Source of the DNA: an uncultured Bacteroidales bacterium
GTDB taxonomy: Bacteria > Bacteroidota > Bacteroidia > Bacteroidales > Paludibacteraceae
Assembly (NCBI GenBank): GCA_937885465.1
Contig: CAKZZM010000196.1
Span: forward strand, 1-7,853
Direction: 5' to 3'
Length of the DNA: 7,853 bases
Part shown: piece by piece, positions 1-5,266 of the stretch
Position numbering within the stretch: position 1 is the stretch's first letter
Layout of the letters: each line of letters starts with the position of its first letter
Program-made: the position numbers and the translations under genes
Notes under the pieces: model-generated
Databases searched by the model: none
The model's input: only the letters and a program-made list of their open reading frames with translations
What the model was told of the DNA's origin: nothing

Positions 1-1
1 C

Positions 2-55
2 GATGGCTATGGCGATGGCTACGGCGATGGCTATGGCTATGGCGATGGCGATGGC
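2..55 (+). repeat. Hexanucleotide tandem repeat (GATGGC/TATGGC), in-frame
   Basis: Nine consecutive 6-bp units, GATGGC, TATGGC or TACGGC, run from the window edge. Two diverged units (TTAGGC, GATCGC) extend the pattern to about 67. In the frame of the downstream gene each unit encodes Asp-Gly or Tyr-Gly. Because the unit is two codons long, slippage would change the protein's length without breaking the frame. The array is cut by the window start, so its full copy number is unknown. Confidence 0.93.
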
Positions 56-535
56 TTAGGCGATCGCCTAATTAAATCATATTGCGGCAAACCCGTTTAT
101 ATTATTGATGGCGTGCCGACGCTGATATACGGCATTGTGTATGACAACTACGCAAGAGGGGCTATGTTGCAATCAGACCTCACACTTAAACCTTGCTATA
201 TAGCAAAGGTCGGTGACTACTTTGCGCACGGCAAGACCCTTAAGCAGGCGGTTGCAGATGCGCAAGCAAAGTATGAAGTGAAAAAGCCCCTATCGGAGAG
301 GATAGCAAACTTTATAAAGCAATATCCGACACTTGACACAAAGTGCAAAGGTGCAGACCTTTTCCGTTGGCATCATACCCTCACAGGCTCATGCTTATTC
401 GGCAGAGAGCAATTCTGTAGAGGGCGTGGCATAGACCCCGACTCCACTACCATGACGGTAGCAGAGTTTATCGAACTGACAAAAAACGCTTATGGCAGCG
501 AGGCTATTAAGCAGCTACGAGAAGCATATAACTAA
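2..535 (+). CDS. DUF7666-like phage protein with Gly-rich repeat, 5' partial
   Basis: The frame is open from the window start to a TAA at 533-535, giving 177 visible residues; the start codon lies outside. The GTG at 113 is in frame but is not a credible start, because the coding pattern continues upstream through the DG/YG repeat (about residues 1-18). After the repeat comes a compact segment containing VYIIDGVPTLIYG, LQSDLTLKPCYIAK and DYFAHGKTL. I associate these phrases with DUF7666-type proteins of Bacteroidales phages. A C-terminal segment follows with KGADLFRWHHTLTGSC, EFIELTKNAYGSE and a final helix. The biochemical role is unknown. The Gly-rich part could be a flexible linker behind an N-terminal domain not seen here. 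The family name is from memory and is moderately sure; that the frame is coding is nearly certain. Confidence 0.85.
   Translation, partial: DGYGDGYGDGYGYGDGDGLGDRLIKSYCGKPVYIIDGVPTLIYGIVYDNYARGAMLQSDLTLKPCYIAKVGDYFAHGKTLKQAVADAQAKYEVKKPLSERIANFIKQYPTLDTKCKGADLFRWHHTLTGSCLFGREQFCRGRGIDPDSTTMTVAEFIELTKNAYGSEAIKQLREAYN
56..71. repeat. 16-bp perfect palindrome with GCGATCGC core
   Basis: TTAGGCGATCGCCTAA equals its own reverse complement. It lies inside the coding region, directly at the 3' edge of the hexamer array, and its left half continues the array's GGC spacing. It could be a protein-binding dyad or restriction-type site, or a by-product of repeat divergence. No regulatory role can be shown. 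Confidence 0.6.
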
Positions 536-571
536 CTAAACTGCTGCGCTAACGGCATGACGGGCATAATC

Positions 572-943
572 ATGAAACAACTACAAAATAATTTTACAAC
601 TCCCGAACAGTCTCGCAGGCTGTTGGAGTTAGGACTGCCCGCCGATAGTGCGGATTGCTATTCAACAAGGTTTGGAATAGATGAAGAATGGGAGACCAAA
701 GTATTACACAACATAAGGTATTCAGAACTTGCAATCGAAAATCAAAACTATTGCCTCCCTTGTTGGTCGGTCGGCAGGCTGATAGAGATAATTATGTTGT
801 GTGGCGTTTCCGCAAAGCATAAATTGAGACCTGTTCTTGATAGCGATTTGTACGAAACACACGATACTTTAATTGAGTATCTTATACAAGAACTTGAAGA
901 GAGCAGTGAAGAATGGTATGACTTTTCAAAATTGGAGGAATAA
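572..943 (+). CDS. Small hypothetical phage protein (NFTTPEQS family)
   Basis: The product has 123 residues from the ATG at 572. An in-frame ATG at 557 would add MTGII. I prefer 572 because the protein then begins MKQLQNNFTTPEQSRRLL, and I recall related Bacteroides phage proteins starting with a short lead into N-F-T-T-x-E-Q-S. Other visible blocks are LGLPADSADCY (about residues 23-33) and YCLPCWSVGRLIEII (about 60-75). The C-terminus is acidic and rich in Glu, Ser and Trp. There is no signal peptide, membrane segment or catalytic motif, so a small cytoplasmic accessory protein is most likely. It ends in TAA only 3 nt before the next start, so the two are almost certainly co-translated. Function is unknown; coding status is very likely. 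Confidence 0.85.
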   Translation: MKQLQNNFTTPEQSRRLLELGLPADSADCYSTRFGIDEEWETKVLHNIRYSELAIENQNYCLPCWSVGRLIEIIMLCGVSAKHKLRPVLDSDLYETHDTLIEYLIQELEESSEEWYDFSKLEE

Positions 944-946
944 GGT

Positions 947-1312
947 ATGAAAGCAAATGAACTTGTGATAGGAGATTGGGTGAATTATGCAGGATTCCCA
1001 TATCAAGTGACCGAATTAAAATTCAAAGGAATAACAGACGAAAGACGAATATCATTAGCAGATGGAAACTCTGGATACATTAACATTCCATTGAGTGAAA
1101 GGATTACCCCCCTCCCCCTCACACCAGAAATATTGGAAAAGAATTTCCCGAATACCGATGATGGTGTTATTTGGTGGAAAGAGGACGGAATAAAGGGTTT
1201 TTGGATTGAAATCGAATATGGACTATCAAAATTCATGGCCAGTTTGGATTACGTTCATGAACTCCAACATGCTTTACGGCTCTGTGGTATAGAACAAGAC
1301 ATAAAAATTTAG
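947..1312 (+). CDS. Small hypothetical phage protein (MKANEL family)
   Basis: The product has 121 residues and begins MKANELVIGDWVNYAGFP. This opening is very common in short proteins of Bacteroides prophages (pattern MKANELxIGNxV). A beta-rich N-terminal half ends at about residue 55 with ERITPLPLTPEILEKN, again a shared landmark. Aromatic residues (VIWWKEDG, FWIEIEYG) follow, and the last 25 residues contain YVHELQHALRLCGIEQ, matching the usual C-terminal VHQLQN-type helix. No enzyme motif, signal peptide or membrane segment is visible, and the function is unknown. It starts 3 nt after the preceding stop, in the same frame, and is followed after 5 nt by an endonuclease gene. The start is fixed by the conserved N-terminus. 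Confidence 0.88.
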   Translation: MKANELVIGDWVNYAGFPYQVTELKFKGITDERRISLADGNSGYINIPLSERITPLPLTPEILEKNFPNTDDGVIWWKEDGIKGFWIEIEYGLSKFMASLDYVHELQHALRLCGIEQDIKI

Positions 1313-1317
1313 ATATT

Positions 1318-1983
1318 ATGGAAGAATGGAAGCAAATAAGTTTTGATGGTAGATACTTTATATCAAATTTGGGTAATGTAAAAAGTATTATTTCAGGCAA
1401 AGAACGAATGTTGTCTCCGTGTTTATCTAATGCAGGATATTTATTCATACGAATAAAAAGTAAAGCACAGATGATACATCGTCTTGTGGCATTAATGTTT
1501 ATTCCTACAGAAAATCCTTCTCTGCATATAGACCATATAGATGGAAATAAACTTAATAATCAAGTTGACAATCTTCGTTGGGTAACTCAAAAAGAAAATA
1601 ATAATAATCCAATTACTAAATCCAGAATAAGTATTGGGCTTAAAGGCTCACACAGAACAGAAGCACAACGAGAAGTTATGAGTGCCGCACAGAAAAAAGT
1701 GTGGCAAAAGAGAAAAGGATGGAAACATTCTACCAAAACATTAGAAAAATTTAAACATCGTCAATCTTCAATGTTAGGTAGAAAGGAAGAGCAAAATCCA
1801 TTATCTAAAATTGTTTTGATGTACGATTTAAAAGGAAAATTTATTGGAGAGTTCCCTAATTCCTTGAGTATTAAAAAGCAATTTGGAATAGCACGAGAGA
1901 GTGTTTGTAGATGCTGTAATGGAAAAATAAAACAAGCTGGAGGTTATATTTTTAAATATAAAGATAAGGAGATTGTATTATGA
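1318..1983 (+). CDS. HNH homing-type endonuclease with NUMOD4 and NUMOD1 modules
   Basis: This is a 221-residue, free-standing HNH endonuclease. Residues 1-24 (EEWKQISFDGRYFISNLGNV) are a typical NUMOD4 module. Residues about 52-96 form the HNH fold: MIHRLVALMF, then IDHIDGNKLNN and VDNLRWVTQKEN. His73 is the likely general base, and the Asn-rich alpha helix supplies the metal-site residues. Residues about 105-155 hold two NUMOD3-like basic motifs (LKGSHRTEAQ, KGWKHSTKTLEKFK), probably minor-groove contacts. Residues about 162-215 are a NUMOD1-like helix-turn-helix (VLMYDLKGKFIGEFPNS to GGYIFKY). The family nicks or cuts DNA and spreads its own gene. By eye the gene is much richer in A/T and in AAA, ATA and AAT codons than its neighbours, consistent with separate ancestry. 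Its TGA stop overlaps the next ATG. Confidence 0.95.
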   Translation: MEEWKQISFDGRYFISNLGNVKSIISGKERMLSPCLSNAGYLFIRIKSKAQMIHRLVALMFIPTENPSLHIDHIDGNKLNNQVDNLRWVTQKENNNNPITKSRISIGLKGSHRTEAQREVMSAAQKKVWQKRKGWKHSTKTLEKFKHRQSSMLGRKEEQNPLSKIVLMYDLKGKFIGEFPNSLSIKKQFGIARESVCRCCNGKIKQAGGYIFKYKDKEIVL

Positions 1984-2102
1984 AATGCCCTATTTTTGAT
2001 ATTAGCTCAATAAACGCAGCTACTTGTCGCTTTTGCTCTGCTTATTGTAAGTATAGACAAATTTCCGAAACAATATCAACTAATAAAACACCAAACTTAT
2101 GA
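1980..2102 (+). CDS. Tiny Cys-rich protein, 40 residues, possible zinc knuckle
   Basis: The ORF runs ATG 1980 to TGA 2102 and encodes 40 residues beginning MKCPIFDISSINAATCRFC. Four cysteines at positions 3, 16, 19 and 23 give the spacing C-x12-C-x2-C-x3-C, suggestive of a small metal-binding knuckle. The second half is polar and basic. Both ends are ATGA overlaps: its start shares bases with the endonuclease stop, and its stop shares bases with the start of the next gene. This spacing is the main evidence that it is translated. The family is not recognised, and no function can be assigned beyond possible metal or nucleic-acid binding. Alternatively it could be a short connector serving translational coupling. 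Confidence 0.6.
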   Translation: MKCPIFDISSINAATCRFCSAYCKYRQISETISTNKTPNL

Positions 2103-2578
2103 ACACTCACGAACAATTTATTGCGCCTGAAACGGCCCGCCTCGCAAAGCAAGCGGGGTTTGATTGGGAATGTACTACTTACTACATTGAAGAATACAAC
2201 CCCAGCGTGGATGCGTATTGCGGCGAATATAGATTTAACGAAATGAGAGGAATGGTATATCCCAATCCAAATGATGCTGAACACCACGATTTCTATTTTA
2301 AGAAGGGAACAATGTTCGAGCATAAAGTAGAAACTTTTTCCGCCCCCACACAAGCCGTTTTGCAACGGTGGTTGAGAGAAGTAAAGAATATGCGTCTTAC
2401 TGTTTTGCCGTGGATAGGAAGAAACGACAAAACCGAATGGAGTTATATAACAGGTCGCTTTTACGACCAAATAAAACTATCACGAGCAATAGGCAATGAA
2501 TATAGTTTTGACACCTACGAAGCCGCCCTTGAAGCAGGGTTGCAGAAATGTTTAACACTAATAATTGAGAAACAATGA
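2099..2578 (+). CDS. Hypothetical Bacteroidales phage protein, 159 residues
   Basis: The protein begins MNTHEQFIAPETARLAKQAG, a pattern I associate with short phage or prophage proteins in which a line such as 'E-T-A-x-L-A-K-x-A-G-F' opens the chain. Other landmarks are FDWECTTYYIEEYN (about 21-34), FSAPTQAVLQRWLREVKN (about 80-97), a beta-rich LTVLPWIGRND, and the C-terminal TYEAALEAGLQKCLTLI helix (about 138-154). The middle part carries many aromatic residues. There is no signal peptide, membrane segment or recognisable active site. The start is fixed by an ATGA overlap with the preceding micro-ORF, and its own TGA overlaps the start of the DUF551 gene. The role is unknown; coding status is almost certain. 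Confidence 0.87.
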   Translation: MNTHEQFIAPETARLAKQAGFDWECTTYYIEEYNPSVDAYCGEYRFNEMRGMVYPNPNDAEHHDFYFKKGTMFEHKVETFSAPTQAVLQRWLREVKNMRLTVLPWIGRNDKTEWSYITGRFYDQIKLSRAIGNEYSFDTYEAALEAGLQKCLTLIIEKQ

Positions 2579-2898
2579 AACGAGAAGAAGAAATAAATAG
2601 AGCCATTAGAGAATTATATGAACTTTATGGTCGTAATGAAATAACGTTAGAAGGGATTATACGCTGGGCTATAAATTATGCAGATGCTCACCCGCAATCC
2701 CCGTGGATAAGCGTGGAAGAGAGGTTGCCGGAGAGGGTGGAAAAGTATCAGTCTGCCGATGTGCTTGTTAGATATAGAAGAGGTTGTAATGAGTATTACT
2801 TTGTCACGAGATATGACTACGAGTATAAGGATTGGAATATATCCAACGTTACCCATTGGATGCCGATAACGCCACTACCGAAAGGAGGTGAGAAATGA
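2575..2898 (+). CDS. DUF551 domain-containing protein
   Basis: The product has 107 residues. Residues 1-40 form a helical lead (INRAIRELYELYG, EGIIRWAINYADAH). From Trp44 the DUF551 signature begins with PWISVEERLPER, continues with the strand DVLVRYRRG and ends with VTHWMPITPLPKG. This arrangement, with short aromatic strands between the WISVxxRLP and HWMPLP motifs, is the usual DUF551 layout. The family is widespread in phages and prophages of many bacteria and its function is not established. The start overlaps the preceding TGA in an ATGA, and the stop does the same with the next gene. The last codons (Lys-Gly-Gly-Glu-Lys) are part of a strong Shine-Dalgarno sequence for that gene, so this C-terminus is constrained twice. 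Confidence 0.93.
   Translation: MKREEEINRAIRELYELYGRNEITLEGIIRWAINYADAHPQSPWISVEERLPERVEKYQSADVLVRYRRGCNEYYFVTRYDYEYKDWNISNVTHWMPITPLPKGGEK
2881..2891 (+). promoter_or_regulatory. Strong Shine-Dalgarno sequence inside the DUF551 3' end
   Basis: AAAGGAGGTGA lies with its AGGAGG core 6 nt before the ATG at 2895. It is close to a full complement of the 16S rRNA 3' end. That stands out here because most starts in the window have A/T-rich leaders with no such motif. It fixes the start of the 2895 gene. Confidence 0.8.
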
Positions 2899-3416
2899 AC
2901 GCACCTAACATTACCCTCTCTCACGGCACACTCTCCGAAACCGACATTGATGTGTTGTCGGGTATGATGATTATCTTTTTGAAAGCAGCGGAGAAGTGCA
3001 TACAGACAATGGAGTTGCACTACGAAGCGGAGTACAGAGCAGGCAAAGAGTACAAAGCCTATTGCAAACTCTATGGTAAAGCCGTCACCGATGCGATAGT
3101 CAGCAAGCAGGTACGCAAGGTTATTCGTGGTGATGAGCGTAACAGACTCGGCAAGATACTCCAAGCAGCCTCAGAGATGCACCGTCAGATGGACTACCTC
3201 GTTGATAGCGGTATGCAGGCGCACCCGGACAATATAACCACAGAACAAGCCTTTGATGCAATGCAGCACGATACAAATTTCCTTTGCTATCTGTATGCCC
3301 TTATGGGCAACTGCAACGGTAAAGATGATGAGATAAAGATTATATCAACCATCAAGGCATTTGCGAAAGGAGATAGAGTATCGGACAATGTATTAGATAA
3401 AATGAAAATGCAATAA
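2895..3416 (+). CDS. Hypothetical helical phage protein, 173 residues
   Basis: The protein begins MNAPNITLSHGTLSETDIDV and appears mostly alpha-helical. A hydrophobic helix spans about residues 18-33 (IDVLSGMMIIFLKAAE), too interrupted to be a clear membrane span. A Lys/Tyr-rich helical segment follows (about 41-80), then long amphipathic helices at about 84-107 and 117-137. The Cys-x3-Tyr/Leu-rich part (FLCYLYALMGNCNG) is followed by a charged C-terminus. I do not recognise the family and see no catalytic motif. The start is certain, because it combines an ATGA overlap with the best Shine-Dalgarno sequence of the window. It may be made at a higher level than its neighbours, which is an inference from the ribosome-binding site only. 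Confidence 0.85.
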   Translation: MNAPNITLSHGTLSETDIDVLSGMMIIFLKAAEKCIQTMELHYEAEYRAGKEYKAYCKLYGKAVTDAIVSKQVRKVIRGDERNRLGKILQAASEMHRQMDYLVDSGMQAHPDNITTEQAFDAMQHDTNFLCYLYALMGNCNGKDDEIKIISTIKAFAKGDRVSDNVLDKMKMQ

Positions 3417-3434
3417 CAACAAAATTTTATCATT

Positions 3435-3686
3435 ATGAAAGACTTTGAAAAAAAACTAATCGAGGGTGCTTATGCACTCAAAGAGCAAATTGTTAAGAGC
3501 AAGCACGCTCTTGAAAATAATGACCGCCGCTATAATATCAGTGGTGAGGAAATAAACCTGATTGAGATGAATATCCACGCAATGGAAATCTCTTACAACT
3601 GCCTTGTCAAGCGTATCGAACTGCGACACCTGACAAAGGACTTTGCTGATTATTGTGTAAGGCTTAATTCAGACATGCCTTTTTAA
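3435..3686 (+). CDS. Small helical phage protein, possibly crAss001_48-like
   Basis: This is an 83-residue, mostly helical protein starting MKDFEKKLIEGAYALKEQIV. It has two likely helices (about 3-27 and 37-66) joined by a polar loop. The second helix reads INLIEMNIHAMEISYNCLVK followed by RIEL. The spacing L-x5-AM-x2-Y-x3-L-x2-R-I resembles what I recall of small coiled-coil proteins annotated as crAss001_48-related in Bacteroidales phages. A comparable helix occurs in the protein at 4898-5173. The start is preceded by AAAATTTTATCATT directly before the ATG and has no Shine-Dalgarno. The next gene starts 2 nt after its TAA stop. Function is unknown and the family assignment is tentative. Confidence 0.82.
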   Translation: MKDFEKKLIEGAYALKEQIVKSKHALENNDRRYNISGEEINLIEMNIHAMEISYNCLVKRIELRHLTKDFADYCVRLNSDMPF

Positions 3687-3688
3687 TT

Positions 3689-3886
3689 ATGACACGAGAA
3701 GAAATGATTAAACATTGGGCGGAAGATATTATCCCCGCGGTATTCAAGGCGGAAGATAAACTCCGTCCGCAGTTACAGAAGATACTCGCTGACTACAAAG
3801 ACGACCCAACAACAGCCGCCGAACTCTACTGCCACACCATAGCAGAGGAGATAGTCAGCCACACCACCGATGAGCAACTGAAGTAA
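3689..3886 (+). CDS. Small helical hypothetical protein, possibly prematurely ended
   Basis: The product has 65 residues, MTREEMIKHWAEDIIPAVFK onward, and is all-helical with alternating hydrophobic and charged residues (about 2-20, 24-35, 42-58). There is no signal peptide or membrane segment and I do not recognise the family. It begins 2 nt after the preceding stop and is surely co-translated. The end is unusual: past the TAA at 3884-3886 the same frame goes on in a coding-like way for 19 codons (ADHLQAIEDEYHAKMSYHE), meets a second TAA at 3944, and then runs 15 more codons (DFKECKRMKSGHQSV) to a third TAA at 3992. The annotated gene could therefore be a truncated form of a protein of about 101 residues. 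Confidence 0.75.
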   Translation: MTREEMIKHWAEDIIPAVFKAEDKLRPQLQKILADYKDDPTTAAELYCHTIAEEIVSHTTDEQLK

Positions 3887-4122
3887 GCAGACCACCTGCA
3901 AGCCATCGAAGATGAGTATCACGCCAAAATGAGTTATCACGAATAAGATTTCAAAGAGTGCAAAAGAATGAAAAGCGGGCATCAATCAGTTTAATCTTTA
4001 TGGGTAGTAAAGGCTATCCAATAGTAGGTTTATATTAAGTTGGTTATATAGTTGGCGGTTAGCCTGCTCCGCCTGCACTCTCTGAATAACTTCATAAATA
4101 ATTTTTTAACGAGCTATTGATT
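3887..4122 (+). other. Gene-poor stretch with possible decayed 3' tail of the 3689 gene
   Basis: There is no convincing intact gene here. The first 108 bp (to 3994) look like an in-frame continuation of the preceding gene interrupted by one TAA. From 4000 a 12-codon ORF (MGSKGYPIVGLY) ends in TAA at 4038. A weak 5-bp inverted repeat, GGCGG/CCGCC (4054-4058 and 4069-4073), lies before an A/T-rich leader of the next gene. No tRNA-like arms, promoter consensus or terminator with a T-run was found. Confidence 0.45.
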
Positions 4123-4838
4123 ATGGAAAAGAAAGAAATCAAGCGCAGCCACAAGCGCATCGGCTCAACAGCCAACCCATTGCAAAAAGTATGTGCAGTT
4201 TGTGGCAGGAATTTTACGGTGCCACGGTGGAGACCAAACGCAAAGTATTGCAGTGCGCGATGCCAACACATATCACTACGTGCAGAAAACAATCTCACCT
4301 GCCCTTGTTGTGGTAAGATGTTTCATCGCAAACAGTCTCACATTAAACGCTTCAAGGGAAATCAAGGATTTTATTGCAGTAAAGAGTGTGCGAAAATGGG
4401 TATGCGTGAACGTATGAGCGGAGAGAACAATCATCAATATGGATTACGTGGCAGACTAATGCATCTTTCCAAGAACGTGAATTAACACACCGCAATGGTT
4501 ACCGTGATATTATTGATATTCGCGTTTATGTTCCGGGACACCCTTATGCAGATAAAAGTGGCAGAGTACTTAAACATCGCCTAATTGTCGAACGCAACTA
4601 CAATCTATTTCGTGAAGAATGTTTTGATATTATCAATGGCAAGCACTACCTGAAACGTGAATATATAGTACATCACAAGAACAGAAATCACAATGATAAT
4701 TCAGTAGAAAACCTTGAGGTACTTTCAAAATCAGAACATACACGCGAACATAATAAAGATAAACAACTAATCCGGGGCAACAAGGGGAAAATAAAAACTA
4801 TTATTCTCACTAACGGCTACGGCTCAACAGGAAAATAA
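4123..4838 (+). pseudogene. HNH endonuclease with two zinc ribbons, broken by a -1 frameshift
   Basis: The first part starts at the ATG at 4123 (MEKKEIKRSHK) and carries two Cys4 clusters. The first is C24-x2-C27 with C43-x3-C47; the second is C60-x2-C63 with C85-x3-C89. Both are ribbon-like DNA-binding modules. That frame ends at a TAA at 4483-4485, shortly after ENNHQYGLRGRL. In the +3 frame from about 4458 the protein resumes as NASFQERELTHRNGYRDI, then HPYADKSGRVLKHRLIVE. The HNH motif follows (YIVHHKNRNHNDNSVENLEV, then SKSEHTREHN), and the frame ends at TAA 4836-4838. Adding one base near 4456-4459 (CTAATG to CTAAATG) rejoins the halves into about 238 residues. The catalytic HNH core lies after the break, so the truncated product should lack nuclease activity. 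A sequencing error in a short A-run or programmed frameshifting are the alternatives. Confidence 0.85.
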
Positions 4839-4897
4839 AGACATAAACGGCTACAAGCCAATTAACTCAATTTATTAACAATTAAAATTTTATCTTT

Positions 4898-5173
4898 ATG
4901 GAAAATCCAAATGAAGTGTTAGAACATGGTTATTCCGAAGCAATCCCGACAGGGGGACAACAGCGAAAACTTGAACCATTCGAGGAAGGAATGATTCTCG
5001 AATTTCATGAACTTGACGAGCGCACGAATAAACTCGGAAAGTACTTGCAGAACAGAAGACATCTGGCAGAGGACACTTGGCTCGTAGCGCATGCTCTTGA
5101 AAGGCAGTATGAGGCAATGAAAGCCTACCGCTCCGCCCTCTATGAATGTTGCGCATTGAGAGGACTGGTATAA
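4898..5173 (+). CDS. Small helical protein, crAss001_48-like (tentative)
   Basis: The product has 91 residues, starting MENPNEVLEHGYSEAIPTGG. After a polar, flexible first 30 residues there are two predicted helices. The first is GMILEFHELDERTNKLGKYL (about 31-50) and the second VAHALERQYEAMKAYRSALY (about 63-82). The pattern E-x2-EL-x2-R-x2-KL, a loop, then L-x2-Q-x2-AM-x2-Y-x3-L is how I remember the crAss001_48-related family of Bacteroidales phages, whose role is unknown. There is no membrane segment or signal peptide. The start is preceded by AAAATTTTATCTTT, almost the same as the leader of the 3435 gene. It is separated by about 60 bp from the broken HNH gene and is followed by a strong hairpin. 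Coding status is likely; the family name is moderately sure. Confidence 0.8.
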   Translation: MENPNEVLEHGYSEAIPTGGQQRKLEPFEEGMILEFHELDERTNKLGKYLQNRRHLAEDTWLVAHALERQYEAMKAYRSALYECCALRGLV

Positions 5174-5199
5174 TTCATATAGCGCATCTCCATTTACTG

Positions 5200-5239
5200 A
5201 ATACTATGCCGCCGCTCAATCGAGTAGCGGCATAGTATT
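5200..5239 (+). terminator. Strong 13-bp-stem hairpin, candidate terminator or attenuator
   Basis: AATACTATGCCGC (5200-5212) pairs perfectly with GCGGCATAGTATT (5227-5239). The 14-nt loop can add GCTC/GAGT pairing, leaving a 4-nt AATC loop. It lies 27 nt after a stop and 27 nt before the next start. Only TTTG follows the stem on the + strand, so this is not a canonical T-run terminator. An mRNA-processing or stabilising structure is also possible. Confidence 0.5.
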
Positions 5240-5266
5240 TGTAGCGATTTATCAAAAAAAGACAAT

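Noticed and set aside
557..571. Upstream ATG giving a longer start for the 572 gene
   Set aside because: It adds only MTGII. The shorter form starts with the N-terminus I recall in related proteins and has a more A/T-rich leader.
2042..2470. Minus-strand open frame of 142 codons
   Set aside because: It lies opposite the well-supported 2099-2578 gene. No recognisable domain, and the whole + strand operon is tightly coupled.
3773..3985. Minus-strand open frame of 70 codons
   Set aside because: It is antisense to the 3689 gene and its tail, has a hydrophobic, low-complexity translation (CCWVVFVVSEYLL) and no neighbours on that strand.
3884..4038. Alternative genetic code with TAA read as Gln
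   Set aside because: TAA ends several genes at positions where a new family-typical start follows at once (for example 941-943 before MKANEL), and TAG and TGA are also used as stops.
4000..4038. 12-codon ORF MGSKGYPIVGLY
   Set aside because: It is very short with no coupling to a neighbour. Noted only as part of the gene-poor stretch.
4054..4073. GGCGG/CCGCC inverted repeat as a terminator
   Set aside because: The stem is only 5 bp with a 10-nt loop and no T-run; too weak to call.
4812..4854. Repeated AACGGCTAC (4812-4820 and 4846-4854)
   Set aside because: Two 9-bp copies at the 3' end of the HNH remnant are too short and few to suggest a target-site duplication with confidence.
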